Source of the DNA: Bacteroidales bacterium UBA4073
GTDB lineage: Bacteria > Bacteroidota > Bacteroidia > Bacteroidales > Tenuifilaceae
Direction: 5' to 3'
NCBI GenBank assembly: GCA_002383425.1
Contig: DFYV01000174.1
Span: forward strand, 1-17,364
DNA: 17,364 nt
Shown here piece after piece: positions 1-8,648 of this stretch; the first letter of the stretch is position 1, and the number at the start of each line of letters is the position of its first letter. Below the pieces are notes generated by a model that saw only the letters and a program-made list of their open reading frames with translations, had not been told where the DNA came from and searched no databases. A program made the position numbers and the translations under genes.

Positions 1-20
1 CTTGGCGCAACAGGGTTCAA

Positions 21-181
21 AATTACGAATTACGAATTACGAATTACAGATTCCTTTTTCCGAACAACGGACAACGAACAACGAACAACGAATTGCCATC
101 AACCATCAACCATCAACCATCAACTTTTTTCCCGAACAACAAACAACGAACAACCATCATCCATCAACCATCAACTATTCA
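21..181 (+). repeat. Heptamer tandem-repeat array, copy 1
   Basis: Read by eye, this stretch is almost entirely period-7 tandem repeats: aattacg-type units four times (21-48), aacaacg-type four times (63-90), catcaac four times (97-124), then after a ttttttcccg linker aacaac-type three times (135-155) and catcaac-type three times (155-175). The series pyrimidine linker / AACAACG run / CATCAAC run therefore occurs twice. Related modules recur at 13241-13416 and 17076-17332 in the same orientation. The open frame across it (2-199) has repeat-derived low-complexity composition and is not taken as a gene. Confidence 0.9.
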
Positions 182-186
182 TGTAG

Positions 187-218
187 TTTGCTGGTATAAT
201 CGAATGTGTCTATCTTTA
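187..218 (+). promoter_or_regulatory. Putative Bacteroidota-type promoter for the glycosyltransferase gene
   Basis: TTTG at 187-190, a 20 nt spacer, then TATCTTTA at 211-218, close to the Bacteroidota primary-sigma consensus TTTG-N19-21-TAnnTTTG (last base A instead of G). Transcription would begin about 225, a few bases before the ATG at 233, leaving a very short leader. Seen in sequence; function inferred. Confidence 0.4.
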
Positions 219-232
219 ACAAAAATTTCAAC

Positions 233-1549
233 ATGAACCATTCGTTGCGTAAACGGGTATTGGTTATAACGTATTACTGGCCACAAGCCGGGGGTGTGGC
301 GGTTCAGCGTTGGCTGAAGTTTGTGAAGTACCTTCGCGATTTTGGATGGGAGCCTGTGGTTTATACCCCTGAGAATCCGGAAATATTCTACGACGACCAC
401 TCGCTTGTAAAGGACATCCCCGATGGTGTTGAGGTTATCAAAAGGCAAATCTGGGAACCCTACAGCATTTACAAATGGATCACCGGGCGTAAGGGGACAA
501 AGTTGGGTTTAGGTTTTGCCAACGAAACTGGCAAAAAAGGTCGTTTTAATGGGATAATGGTTTGGTTACGCGGTAACCTTTTTATACCTGATGCCCGAAT
601 ATTTTGGGTTAATCCATCGGTAAGGTTTTTGAGCCGATACCTGCACCAACATCCTGTTGATGCCATTGTTACCAACGGTCCTCCGCACTCCATGCATCTC
701 ATAGGGTTAAAGCTAAAACGGAAATTCAACCTGCCCTGGCTTGCCGATTTCAGGGACCCGTGGACGAATATCGATTTCTACAACGAGTTGAAGCTAACAA
801 GGCTCGCTGACAGGTATCACCATCAACTTGAGAAGAAGGTTGTAAATACTGCCGATGCCGTTACGGTGGTGTCGTACCAAATGAAAAGCGAGTTCGATAG
901 CCTGGGGGGACGAAACATTTATGTTTTAACCAATGGCTACGACACCGACGATATTCCTGCCTTGAGCCCTACTGCTACTGCCAATCACTTTAGCATTTGC
1001 TATATTGGAACAATGAATAGGGCAAGAAATCCTGTGGTTTTATGGCAAGCGTTAAATAGGCTTTGTTCCATTAACGATGATTTTGCCAGTAAGCTCAAAA
1101 TCCGGTTGGCCGGTCAAATCGATTCATCGGTATTTGATGCAATTGAAGCGGAAAATCTGAAGAATAATTATGAGTTTTTAGGGTTGTTACCGCATGGCAA
1201 AGCCATGGAGTTGCTGGGCAGCTCACAGGTACTACTTCTGGTTGTAAACAACACCCCGAATGCTAAGGGAATTGTTACAGGTAAATTTTTTGAATACCTT
1301 GCCACAGGCAAACGCATCTTAGCCATAGGACCAGCTGATGGCGATTTAGCCCAAATAATCAGCGAAACAGATTCGGGCGATGTGATTGATTACTCCGATG
1401 CAGATGGGGTTTTTCAGGTACTTACCAATTACTTTGAGCTTTTCAATGAAGGCAACCTTAATCCGGAAACGAAAGGGATTGAAAAGTATTCCCGGAAAGC
1501 GCTTACCGGTAGGCTGGCCGAAATACTAAATCAGATTACAAATGGGTAG
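233..1549 (+). CDS. GT4-like glycosyltransferase (cell-surface polysaccharide)
   Basis: About 438 residues with the GT-B fold pattern of family 4 glycosyltransferases. The N-terminal strand (RVLVITYYWP) is followed by a glycine-rich acceptor loop (PQAGGVAVQR). The C-terminal half carries the nucleotide-sugar region IVTGKFFEYLATGKRIL, which includes the Glu of the family's E-x7-E-like site. It probably transfers a sugar from a nucleotide donor onto a growing surface glycan at the cytoplasmic face; donor and acceptor cannot be told from sequence. I prefer the ATG at 233 to the in-frame GTG at 206, because the GTG lies inside the putative promoter and the family homology begins at the RVLVITYYWP strand. 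Its stop overlaps the start of wecB by 8 nt, so the two are probably translationally coupled. Confidence 0.85.
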   Translation: MNHSLRKRVLVITYYWPQAGGVAVQRWLKFVKYLRDFGWEPVVYTPENPEIFYDDHSLVKDIPDGVEVIKRQIWEPYSIYKWITGRKGTKLGLGFANETGKKGRFNGIMVWLRGNLFIPDARIFWVNPSVRFLSRYLHQHPVDAIVTNGPPHSMHLIGLKLKRKFNLPWLADFRDPWTNIDFYNELKLTRLADRYHHQLEKKVVNTADAVTVVSYQMKSEFDSLGGRNIYVLTNGYDTDDIPALSPTATANHFSICYIGTMNRARNPVVLWQALNRLCSINDDFASKLKIRLAGQIDSSVFDAIEAENLKNNYEFLGLLPHGKAMELLGSSQVLLLVVNNTPNAKGIVTGKFFEYLATGKRILAIGPADGDLAQIISETDSGDVIDYSDADGVFQVLTNYFELFNEGNLNPETKGIEKYSRKALTGRLAEILNQITNG

Positions 1550-2624
1550 CTATACTATACTTACAGTTCTTGGCGCTCGACCACAATTTGTAAAGGCTGC
1601 GGCGGTAAGCCGTCAACTTCAGCAGTTTAATATACCCGAAGTAATTGTGCACACGGGGCAGCACTTTGACGATAACATGTCCGATGTTTTTTTCAGGGAG
1701 ATGAGCATACCAATGCCAGCATACAACCTGAATATCAATAGTCTTAGCCATGGAGCTATGACCGGGCGAATGCTGGAGCAGGTTGAGGATATCATCCTTA
1801 AGGAAAATCCTGCTGCCGTTATGGTTTACGGCGATACCAACTCAACCCTTGCAGGTGCTCTTGCTGCTGTTAAGCTGCATGTTAGGGTGGTTCATGTTGA
1901 GGCTGGGCTGCGTTCGTTTAATATGGCTATGCCCGAGGAGGTGAATCGCATTCTTACCGATCGCATATCAAACCTTTTATTCTGCCCAACCGATATGGCT
2001 GTTGCAAACCTTAAAACCGAAGGATTCGATGGCATCAGGGCACAGGTTGTAAAGAGTGGCGATGTGATGCAGGATGCTGCCTACTTCTACCTAAATAAGG
2101 CACAGGCTACTTCAAAAATAATAGAGACGCTTAAACTTCATGCCGATTATGTTTTGGCAACCATTCACCGTCAGGAAAATACTGATAATCCTGTCATCCT
2201 TAAGCGGATAGTTGATGGGCTGAATAGGATAAACCGCGATGTGAGAGTAGTGGTGCCTTTACATCCTCGTACCCGCAAAATTTTTGGAGTATCAGGTATC
2301 GGCCCTGAGTTTACAATTATCGATCCGGTAGGTTACTATGATATGCTTATGCTTATAAGCAATTGTAAATTGGTAATGACCGATAGTGGCGGTTTGCAAA
2401 AGGAAGCTTTCTTTTTCCGAAAACATTGCATTACCCTGCGCGAGCAAACCGAGTGGGTTGAACTGGTAGAGCATGGTTTTAATCGGTTGGCTGCTGCCAA
2501 TGCCGATGTTATTTATAGCGCCTACTTAGAAATGGCTAACAAAAAATCGAATTTCAAGATCGATTTGTATGGCAATGGAAAGGCATCGGAACGAATAGCA
2601 GCGTACTTAAAAGCATGGATATAG
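1542..2624 (+). CDS. wecB: UDP-N-acetylglucosamine 2-epimerase, non-hydrolysing
   Basis: Interconverts UDP-GlcNAc and UDP-ManNAc in the cytoplasm, feeding ManNAc-type sugars to surface polysaccharide or O-antigen synthesis. 360 residues, normal for WecB (E. coli about 376). Visible family motifs: GARPQFVKAA near residue 11, HTGQHFDDNMSD near 37, YGDTNST with Asp98, HVEAGLRS with Glu120, PEEVNR with Glu132/133, TIHRQEN with His209, and the C-terminal TDSGGLQKEAFFF and LREQTEWVE signatures. Asp98, Glu120, Glu132 and His209 match the catalytic set known from E. coli WecB, so the enzyme looks intact. The ATG overlaps the last codons of the upstream glycosyltransferase by 8 nt, indicating one operon. 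It faces the convergent glnA gene across about 125 bp, in which I see no convincing terminator. Confidence 0.95.
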   Translation: MGSYTILTVLGARPQFVKAAAVSRQLQQFNIPEVIVHTGQHFDDNMSDVFFREMSIPMPAYNLNINSLSHGAMTGRMLEQVEDIILKENPAAVMVYGDTNSTLAGALAAVKLHVRVVHVEAGLRSFNMAMPEEVNRILTDRISNLLFCPTDMAVANLKTEGFDGIRAQVVKSGDVMQDAAYFYLNKAQATSKIIETLKLHADYVLATIHRQENTDNPVILKRIVDGLNRINRDVRVVVPLHPRTRKIFGVSGIGPEFTIIDPVGYYDMLMLISNCKLVMTDSGGLQKEAFFFRKHCITLREQTEWVELVEHGFNRLAAANADVIYSAYLEMANKKSNFKIDLYGNGKASERIAAYLKAWI

Positions 2625-2749
2625 AATGATATTGATATATTCAATGTCATTGATATTAGAGTCATTATCAATCTATGGGTGAACTAGTATGGCTTATTTT
2701 TGAGTTTTACACTGCTGTAGTTGTTTTTTACCTGGTCTATCGGTAGCAT

Positions 2750-4255
2750 TTAGCCAATATGGATGAACCGGGAAACAAGCTTTGCAATTTCGGCATTGTT
2801 TCCGTAGAGCTTTTCGCTAAGTCCCTTATCGTTATATGCCTTGAGCTTAGTAATAATTGAATCGATCATCCCGTGCGGGAAAATTCCATCCTTTTCAAAT
2901 TTTTCCCGTTTGGCTTCAAGAGCCTCGGCCGAATCCCAACACGATGCGGGGAGTTGTTCCAGGCTGGCCAGTCGATCCTTGAACTCAGGTTTAAAAATGT
3001 TGATATCTACGTAGAGTTTTTCAGCCAATTCAAGGGCATCGGGGCGGCGAAGGCCGTCGAGTGCAGTTACAATTAATCCGGCAACGGTAAGGTATGGATT
3101 TGCCGAACCATCGGCAACGCGATACTCAACCGTTTGCTTGCTCTCTTTTGGTATGGACTCGCTGCTATCGTTTGGGTTTGCATGATGAACCATTTGCTCA
3201 GCACCAATCCACCCCAAGGGTACACGAACAACTACCGAACGGTTACGTTCACCCCAGCAAATATTGGTGGGTGCTTCCTGATGCGGTACTAAGCGTAAGT
3301 ACGATATGGGTATGGTATTCCCAAAGGCGGTAAGCGCATCGGCGGCATCAAGGATCCCGGCCACCATTTTCTTGGCGGTATTGCTGAGCTTGCCGTTTTC
3401 AACCATCTGGTTCTTACCATCTTTTTCTGCCATGATATGAAAGTGTAAACCGTTTCCTGCTTTACCAACCGTTATTTTAGGGGCAAAGCTCACTTCCACC
3501 CCGTATTGGTAACCAAGCATTCGAACAATCCATTTGGCAATAATTAGCTGTTCAACAGCCTCGTCGGCGGGCATGGGTAAAAATTCAATCTCGTGCTGCT
3601 CATACAGGCGATCGTCGGTGGTAAAGCAGCCAACCTCAGAGTGCCCATACTTAACCTTTCCGCCAGCACGGGCTATGTAGATAAGCGCTTCGCGCCTCAG
3701 GTTTTCCCACTTGGCAAATGGCTCCGATGCATGGTAACCCTTTTGGTCTAACCCCTGATAAAAGTCTTCACGCTCACTAATCACGTAGTACTCCAGCTCT
3801 GCAAGTGCTTTAAAGGTCATGCCGGTTTCCTTCCGGAAAAGCTCATGAGCTTTGCGAAGTACATTCTCTGGTGCACTTTCGAGGGGCTTTCCAGTGCTAT
3901 CGTAAAATGAGCAAAGAATGTCAATGGTTGGTACGTCGGCAAAGGGATTTACAAAGGCAGTCCTGTAGCGGGGTATAACGTACAAGTCGCTGCTACCTGC
4001 TTCAATGAACGAGAATAAGCTGCTTCCATCAACTCTTTCGCCTGCCGAAAGAATTGAATCGAGGTGCTCCTTTGACGATAATACAAAGTTTAGAGTTTTG
4101 AGTTTTCCATCTTCGGCCATGTAGCGGAAATTTACCATTTCGATATCATTCCCTTCGCAAAAGCGGATAATGTCGTACTTGGTAAATTCCGATGCGGGTT
4201 TTTTCAGATAGCGAACCAGCTCATTGGGGTTCATCAGGATATCAGAATCGTTCAT
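2750..4255 (-). CDS. glnA: Glutamine synthetase (GlnA family)
   Basis: ATP-dependent ligation of ammonia to glutamate. 501 residues, slightly longer than E. coli GlnA (469). The N-terminal beta-grasp domain covers roughly residues 25-115 and contains the D-G-S-S segment (76-79). The catalytic domain shows metal-ligand glutamates in ELEYY (153, 155), HSEVG with Glu207, GNGLHFH with His271, SYLRLVP with Arg321, NRS with Arg339 and VEYR with Glu377/Arg379, followed by SANPYL. These match the expected active-site positions of class I enzymes. The adenylylation motif of enteric enzymes (NLYDLP) is not clearly conserved; KLY at 413-415 is the nearest match, so control by adenylylation is doubtful. 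The gene stands alone, with its own promoter and 960 bp of non-coding DNA upstream. Confidence 0.93.
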   Translation of the reverse strand: MNDSDILMNPNELVRYLKKPASEFTKYDIIRFCEGNDIEMVNFRYMAEDGKLKTLNFVLSSKEHLDSILSAGERVDGSSLFSFIEAGSSDLYVIPRYRTAFVNPFADVPTIDILCSFYDSTGKPLESAPENVLRKAHELFRKETGMTFKALAELEYYVISEREDFYQGLDQKGYHASEPFAKWENLRREALIYIARAGGKVKYGHSEVGCFTTDDRLYEQHEIEFLPMPADEAVEQLIIAKWIVRMLGYQYGVEVSFAPKITVGKAGNGLHFHIMAEKDGKNQMVENGKLSNTAKKMVAGILDAADALTAFGNTIPISYLRLVPHQEAPTNICWGERNRSVVVRVPLGWIGAEQMVHHANPNDSSESIPKESKQTVEYRVADGSANPYLTVAGLIVTALDGLRRPDALELAEKLYVDINIFKPEFKDRLASLEQLPASCWDSAEALEAKREKFEKDGIFPHGMIDSIITKLKAYNDKGLSEKLYGNNAEIAKLVSRFIHIG

Positions 4256-4279
4256 AGATCCCTACATTTTTAGTTTTGC

Positions 4280-4309
4280 CAAAGCTACAAAATCAATTGG
4301 TATTGCAAA
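4280..4309 (-). promoter_or_regulatory. Bacteroidota-type promoter for glnA
   Basis: On the minus strand, TTTG (complement of 4306-4309), an 18 nt spacer, and TAGCTTTG (complement of 4280-4287), an exact TAnnTTTG match. Transcription would start near 4273, giving a leader of about 18 nt before the ATG at 4255. The spacer is one base shorter than the usual 19-21. Confidence 0.55.
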
Positions 4310-4620
4310 TCTTTGAATTTATGTTTATTAACATCATTTTATGGCATTTTTTATGTAGGTAGAATAAAATGTAAGTATCTACATAATTCTAAGAAAAATA
4401 TTCTATTATTTCCCCTTTGAGTTGATTTTGTAAGGCGTTAGGCGTAATGTAAATTTTTGCTCTTTTACCGATTGTAATTGACTGAAAATCAGTGGTAGAT
4501 TTGTGATAAGATTATACTTTTAGGTGTTTTCAGAGTTGCCTCAACTTTTAACTTTATTGTTCTTTACGAGAACCATCATTTATAGTGAAATTTGATTTTT
4601 TAGAGTGGACTCATGAATAA
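4310..4620. other. Gene-free stretch upstream of glnA
   Basis: AT-rich DNA between the glnA promoter and MITE A. I found no credible reading frame, RNA gene or strong hairpin here. Confidence 0.5.
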
Positions 4621-4628
4621 AAAACTTT

Positions 4629-4889
4629 GTAACTAATCAGTATCAACAAGCGTAACTACTCAGCGCAAAGACGCAATGGCGCAAAGGTTTTAAATTTAAT
4701 TACACTTCTGTTAACAGCATGTTGATAGTTTCGATTCAACTAATAGCTGTTTTAAGGGCAATTCATATTTATAAGGGCAGCTTAAGCTTCACTATATCCA
4801 ACAAGTGATTATTAAATTTTTTTATTTCTTTGCGTCTTGGCGTCTTTGCGGTAATAGGCGGTAAAATTTGTATGCAACTGAATGGTTAC
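4629..4889 (-). mobile_element. MITE-like element, copy A (261 bp)
   Basis: A non-coding element whose reverse complement aligns without gaps to 8764-9024; by eye there are about 22 differences in 261 positions. Its ends are inverted repeats: GTAACTAATCAGT at 4629-4641, and ACTGAATGGTTAC at the right end (4877-4889), matching at 11 of 13 positions. A second, inner inverted repeat of 23 bp (4664-4686 and 4828-4850, built on CGCAAAGACGC) has 3 mismatches. The element is flanked by an imperfect 8 bp direct repeat, AAAACTTT (4621-4628) and AAAACTTC (4890-4897), which looks like a target-site duplication. No transposase is encoded, so it would need one in trans. GTAA-type ends with 8 bp duplications are described for IS66-family elements; the assignment is inference. 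Confidence 0.8.
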
Positions 4890-5019
4890 AAAACTTCTCT
4901 TATATAACTTCCAGCTATTTTTCTTGGGTCTATATTTACCCGATAATGAGGGACTAACTTCTAAATTTAGGTACTACCCTTATTTTAGTGGTTAAATATT
5001 TATGTTTAAATATAGTATA

Positions 5020-5041
5020 AATGTGGTTAAAATGTGGTTAA
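5020..5041. repeat. Short direct repeat (2 x 11 bp)
   Basis: Two adjacent copies of aatgtggttaa (5020-5030 and 5031-5041) in AT-rich intergenic DNA downstream of MITE A; a diverged third copy may lie near 4986. Function unknown. Confidence 0.7.
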
Positions 5042-5085
5042 AAGTTACTTTTTCTAAATATTTTCAACTTCCTAAATACAACATA

Positions 5086-5143
5086 TTAACTACATATAAA
5101 CTATATTAAACTACATATGAACTATGTTAAATTACATATAAAC
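5086..5143. repeat. AT-rich tandem repeat, period about 21 bp
   Basis: Nearly three imperfect units beginning ttaa, each containing tacatat and aactat (5086-5105, 5106-5126, 5127-5143). It lies about 80 bp beyond the valS stop. No gene is visible from 4890 to 5224; apart from this and the 11 bp repeat I see nothing notable there. Confidence 0.75.
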
Positions 5144-5224
5144 AAATTGCAAGTTTTCATTAAATTCGTGGTAGAACCAATTTGATAGAAATATATGCCA
5201 AACCTAAGATTTCAATTCCCAATG

Positions 5225-7861
5225 CTACTTTAGTTCTTTTAGCCTTTCCTCAAGGGCTTTAATTTTAGCTTCGGCATCGCTTTGCTTCTTGCGTTCGAGT
5301 TCAACAACACTGGCAGGAGCGTTGTTAACAAAACGCTCGTTGCTTAGCTTTTGTAGTACGCTATTCAGAAAGCCACGGGTATAGTCAAGCTCGGCTAAAA
5401 TTTTCTGACGCTCTTCATCCACATCTATTATGCCCTGAAGGGAAACGTAAACCTCATCAACTCCAACCATGAACGATGCAGCGCCCTCTATTTGTCCATC
5501 GGTGTAGCTGAGTTGTTCAAGGCCTGCCAACTTAACTATAATCGCTTCAAACCCTTTGTTTAATCTGGATGATGTCCGAATTGATGCTTTAAGCTGATCC
5601 TTTTGTGCTATGTTTTTTTCCTGTCGGATGTTTCGAATTCCTGCGACGATTTCCTTAACCCGTTCAAACGATTTAATTAGTTCCTCATCAACGCCAGTCG
5701 ATTTGGGCATTTGACTTATCATGATGCTTTGTCCATCGGCTCGGTTACGGAGGTGTTGCCACAACTCCTCGGTGATAAAGGGCATAAACGGATGCAGCAG
5801 GGCGAGTATTTTCTCAAAAATATCGAGGGTTGCATTGTAGGTTTCCGCATCGATGGGTTTGCCGTAGGCAGGTTTTATTGCCTCAAGATACCACGATGAG
5901 AATTCATCCCAGAACAGCTTATACAGGTTCATTAGCGCCTCGGATATGCGGTACTTTTCAAAATCGTCGTCGCATTGTTCTATGGCTTTGCTAAGGGTGG
6001 TATTAAACCATTTCACGGCAGTTTTGGCCGATTCGGGCTGTTGAGCGTTGACATCAACCTGCCAGCCCTTTACCAATCGGAAGGCATTCCAGATTTTGTT
6101 GCAGAAGTTTCGCCCCTGTTCGGTTAAACTTTCGTCGAACAGCAGATCATTACCTGCCGGGGAGCACAGAAGCATTCCAACCCGAACCCCATCGGCGCCG
6201 TATTTGGCTATAAGGTGGAGTGGGTCGGGCGAGTTACCTAACTGCTTACTCATTTTACGATGCAGGTGGTCGCGAACAATACCGGTAAGGTAAACATTAC
6301 GGAATGGCTTATCGCCCATGTACTCGTATCCGGCAATAACCATGCGAGCCACCCAGAAAAATAGGATTTCGGGGGCGGTTATTAGGTCGTGTGTGGGGTA
6401 GTAGTACTTAATGTCAGGATTTTCGGGATCGAGAATACCGTTGAAAACCGATATTGGCCAAAGCCATGAGCTAAACCATGTATCGAGTACATCCTCGTCC
6501 TGGTGAAGATCGGAAAGTTGCAGTTTCGGGTTACCTGTTTCCTTACGGGCTAAGTCAAACGCTTCGTGTTGGTTATGGGCAACCACGTACCCGCCTTGAG
6601 GTAAGTACCATGCTGGTATGCGATGGCCCCACCATAGCTGTCTCGATAAGCACCAATCCTTTACATTTTCCATCCAGTGGCGGTAGGTGTTCACAAACTT
6701 GGGCGGATGAAGCTTAATATCGCCATTCACAACGGCATCGAGAGCAGGCTTTGAGAGTTCCTTCATTTTTAGGAACCACTGGGTGGAAAGCTTAGGTTCA
6801 ATTACCGCATCGGTTCGTTCGCTAAAGCCAACCTTGTTCACGTAATCCTCTACCTTTGCTAAATTCCCTGCCTTATCAAGGTCGGTAACAATTTGTTTTC
6901 GCACCTCAAAGCGGTCCATGCCCACGTAAAGCTGTGCCGACTGATTCAGCGTGCCATCATTGTTGAAAATGTCAATTACCTCAAGGTTGTACTTTTCGCC
7001 CAGCATGTAGTCGTTTATGTCGTGAGCGGGGGTAACCTTTAGGGCGCCAGTACCGAATTCCATGTCCACGTATTCGTCGAAAATCACCGGAACACTCCGG
7101 TTTATTAACGGCACCAGTAAACGTTTACCTTTAAGGTAAATGTAACGGGGGTCGTTAGGATTTACACAAACCGCCGTATCGCCCAGTATGGTTTCGGGAC
7201 GAGTGGTGGCTATGGTTACATATCCATCTTCGCCATCAATCTTGTATTTCAGGTAATATAGCTTACCCTTCACCTCGCGGTAAACAACCTCCTCATCCGA
7301 AACGGCTGTTTTAGCTTGAGGATCCCAGTTTACCATCCTCACACCTCTATATATGTAGCCTTTACGGTATAAGTCGACAAACACATGGATAACGCTATCG
7401 GACAGGGTTTTATCCATGGTAAAACATGTACGATCCCAGTCGCATGAGGCACCCAGCTTTTTTAGCTGTTCCAGTATGATGCCTCCGTGCTTTTCCTTCC
7501 ACTCCCATGCGTGGCTAAGGAATTCCTCGCGGCTGAGCTGCGATTTTTCGATCCCTTCGGCTTTAAGTTTAGTTACAACCTTAGCTTCGGTCGCAATTGA
7601 GGCATGGTCGGTTCCTGGAACCCAACATGCGTTTTTCCCTTTCATGCGAGCCCTTCGTATTAGCACATCCTGTATGGTGTTGTTGAGCATGTGTCCCATG
7701 TGAAGTACTCCCGTAACATTGGGTGGTGGAATTACTATGCAGTAGGGCTCACGCTCATCGGGGACAGAGCGGAAAAAACCTTTTTCCATCCAATACCTGT
7801 ACCACTTATCCTCAACCTCAGCTGGGTTATACTTGGCCGAAAGTTCTTTTGTGCTGTCCAT
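5225..7861 (-). CDS. valS: Valyl-tRNA synthetase
   Basis: Class I aminoacyl-tRNA synthetase that charges tRNA-Val in the cytoplasm and edits mischarged threonine. 878 residues, the usual size. The HIGH motif is HMGH at 54-57 within PPPNVTGVLHMGH. The CP1 editing domain lies roughly at 190-340 (TTRPETILGDTAVCVNP is its signature). The zinc-free catalytic core includes WCLSRQLWWGHRIPAW and DVLDTWFSSWLWP. The KMSKS loop reads KMSKQ (536-540), with Gln in place of the final Ser. The anticodon-binding domain follows, and the last 65 residues form the heptad-rich coiled coil typical of ValRS that grips the tRNA. The ATG at 7861 directly begins the conserved N-terminal segment. It is divergently arranged with the LPP20-like gene and bracketed at a distance by the inverted MITEs A and B. 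Confidence 0.97.
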   Translation of the reverse strand: MDSTKELSAKYNPAEVEDKWYRYWMEKGFFRSVPDEREPYCIVIPPPNVTGVLHMGHMLNNTIQDVLIRRARMKGKNACWVPGTDHASIATEAKVVTKLKAEGIEKSQLSREEFLSHAWEWKEKHGGIILEQLKKLGASCDWDRTCFTMDKTLSDSVIHVFVDLYRKGYIYRGVRMVNWDPQAKTAVSDEEVVYREVKGKLYYLKYKIDGEDGYVTIATTRPETILGDTAVCVNPNDPRYIYLKGKRLLVPLINRSVPVIFDEYVDMEFGTGALKVTPAHDINDYMLGEKYNLEVIDIFNNDGTLNQSAQLYVGMDRFEVRKQIVTDLDKAGNLAKVEDYVNKVGFSERTDAVIEPKLSTQWFLKMKELSKPALDAVVNGDIKLHPPKFVNTYRHWMENVKDWCLSRQLWWGHRIPAWYLPQGGYVVAHNQHEAFDLARKETGNPKLQLSDLHQDEDVLDTWFSSWLWPISVFNGILDPENPDIKYYYPTHDLITAPEILFFWVARMVIAGYEYMGDKPFRNVYLTGIVRDHLHRKMSKQLGNSPDPLHLIAKYGADGVRVGMLLCSPAGNDLLFDESLTEQGRNFCNKIWNAFRLVKGWQVDVNAQQPESAKTAVKWFNTTLSKAIEQCDDDFEKYRISEALMNLYKLFWDEFSSWYLEAIKPAYGKPIDAETYNATLDIFEKILALLHPFMPFITEELWQHLRNRADGQSIMISQMPKSTGVDEELIKSFERVKEIVAGIRNIRQEKNIAQKDQLKASIRTSSRLNKGFEAIIVKLAGLEQLSYTDGQIEGAASFMVGVDEVYVSLQGIIDVDEERQKILAELDYTRGFLNSVLQKLSNERFVNNAPASVVELERKKQSDAEAKIKALEERLKELK

Positions 7862-7889
7862 ACATCGTGTTGTAAGCTAAAACGAACCG

Positions 7890-7897
7890 CAAAAATA
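7890..7897 (-). promoter_or_regulatory. Putative -7 box for valS
   Basis: The minus strand reads TATTTTTG, an exact TAnnTTTG match, 28 nt before the valS start codon. I see no clear TTTG -33 box at the right distance, so this is a weak call. Confidence 0.3.
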
Positions 7898-7996
7898 GCA
7901 AATTTTCAACAATGACTTCACCATTGCGTAAGCTTTCTATGGTTTATATTGATGGCACGATTTATGTTGAGTTTTGAGTTGATAATCTTAAACCGT

Positions 7997-8365
7997 ATGA
8001 TACGAATAGTAACAGTAGCATTGGTGTTTCTTGTTACAACGGTAAGGGCTCAAGTAAATGCTGATGCCGTACCCGAATGGTACAATAAGCCACCAGTATC
8101 GGCCCGCAGGTTTTATGCAGCTGGGACAGCAGGTGCATCAACACTGGAACTTGCTGAGAAAAAGGCAGCTATGGATGCCGAAATTCAGCTTGCCAGGCAG
8201 GTTGGACAGGTAAAATACCATAGCACCAATGGTAAAAATACAACCACCGAGGTGGTTAAAGCCGAACTCCGCGATGTGCGGATTGAGCGTAAAAAGGTGA
8301 TTTCAAATGGTAATACCCATACCGTTTATGTGCTGGTATCGATGAAAAAGAAGCGAAGTACCTGA
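7997..8365 (+). CDS. Small secreted protein, LPP20-like domain
   Basis: About 122 residues from the ATG at 7997. An in-frame ATG at 7949 would add 16 residues before the signal peptide, so I prefer the later start. Residues 1-19 form a signal peptide (basic start, hydrophobic core, cleavage near VRAQ). The mature part contains PEWYNKPP followed by FYAAGTAGASTLELAEKKAA, which resembles the start of the LPP20 lipoprotein domain (PEWY, then a conserved alanine-rich helix). No lipobox cysteine is present, so it should be periplasmic or outer-membrane associated rather than lipidated. A basic C-terminus ends KKKR. Function unknown. It diverges from valS and is followed by about 900 bp of repeat-rich DNA. 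Confidence 0.75.
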   Translation: MIRIVTVALVFLVTTVRAQVNADAVPEWYNKPPVSARRFYAAGTAGASTLELAEKKAAMDAEIQLARQVGQVKYHSTNGKNTTTEVVKAELRDVRIERKKVISNGNTHTVYVLVSMKKKRST

Positions 8366-8551
8366 ACTGTTTATTGGTTCATAAAAGAAAGTGTAGGTTA
8401 TATTTTTGATGCATGCGCTGTTCCTTAAATAGTTTGTATGGTTTAGGAAAAATACTTTAACCCAAGTTGAAGAATTCAAGAATTCCTGACTTAATAGTAA
8501 ATTAAAATGTCGCATGATCTCATAAAAATTTGTTCATACACAAGATAAATT
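8366..8551. other. Gene-free AT-rich stretch after the LPP20-like gene
   Basis: No reading frame, RNA gene or strong structure recognised. It contains an imperfect local repeat of gaattcaagaattc around 8471-8485 and leads into the repeat cluster starting about 8552. Confidence 0.4.
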
Positions 8552-8620
8552 AACCGCAGAGAACCCCGCTATACGTTTCGCTACGGGGCAGGCGTTGAGC
8601 AGGTGCAGAGAATCACCGAG
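8552..8620. repeat. Repeat module with embedded palindrome and gcagagaa direct repeats
   Basis: Contains gcagagaa twice (8556-8563 and 8605-8612), enclosing 41 bp. That insert begins with an imperfect palindrome at 8564-8588 (ccccg arm, tacgttt centre, cgggg arm, with cgcta repeated on both sides). The surroundings read like a CCGCAGAGAA...CACCGAG dispersed repeat interrupted by the palindromic insert. No coding potential. Confidence 0.6.
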
Positions 8621-8648
8621 ACGGCATTTGGGCAAAACCCTAATTAAC

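Noticed and set aside
21..181. CRISPR array
   Set aside because: Units are 7 bp in direct tandem without spacers, and no cas gene is present in the window.
2..199. 65-residue open frame at the left edge
   Set aside because: Its sequence is translated heptamer repeats (Asn/Thr/Gln-rich runs) and it overlaps the promoter region; no start context or family similarity.
2625..2749. Possible bidirectional terminator between wecB and glnA
   Set aside because: The best stem (gatattga/tcaatgtc near 2631-2651) is short, AT-rich, needs a G-U pair and has no T run after it.
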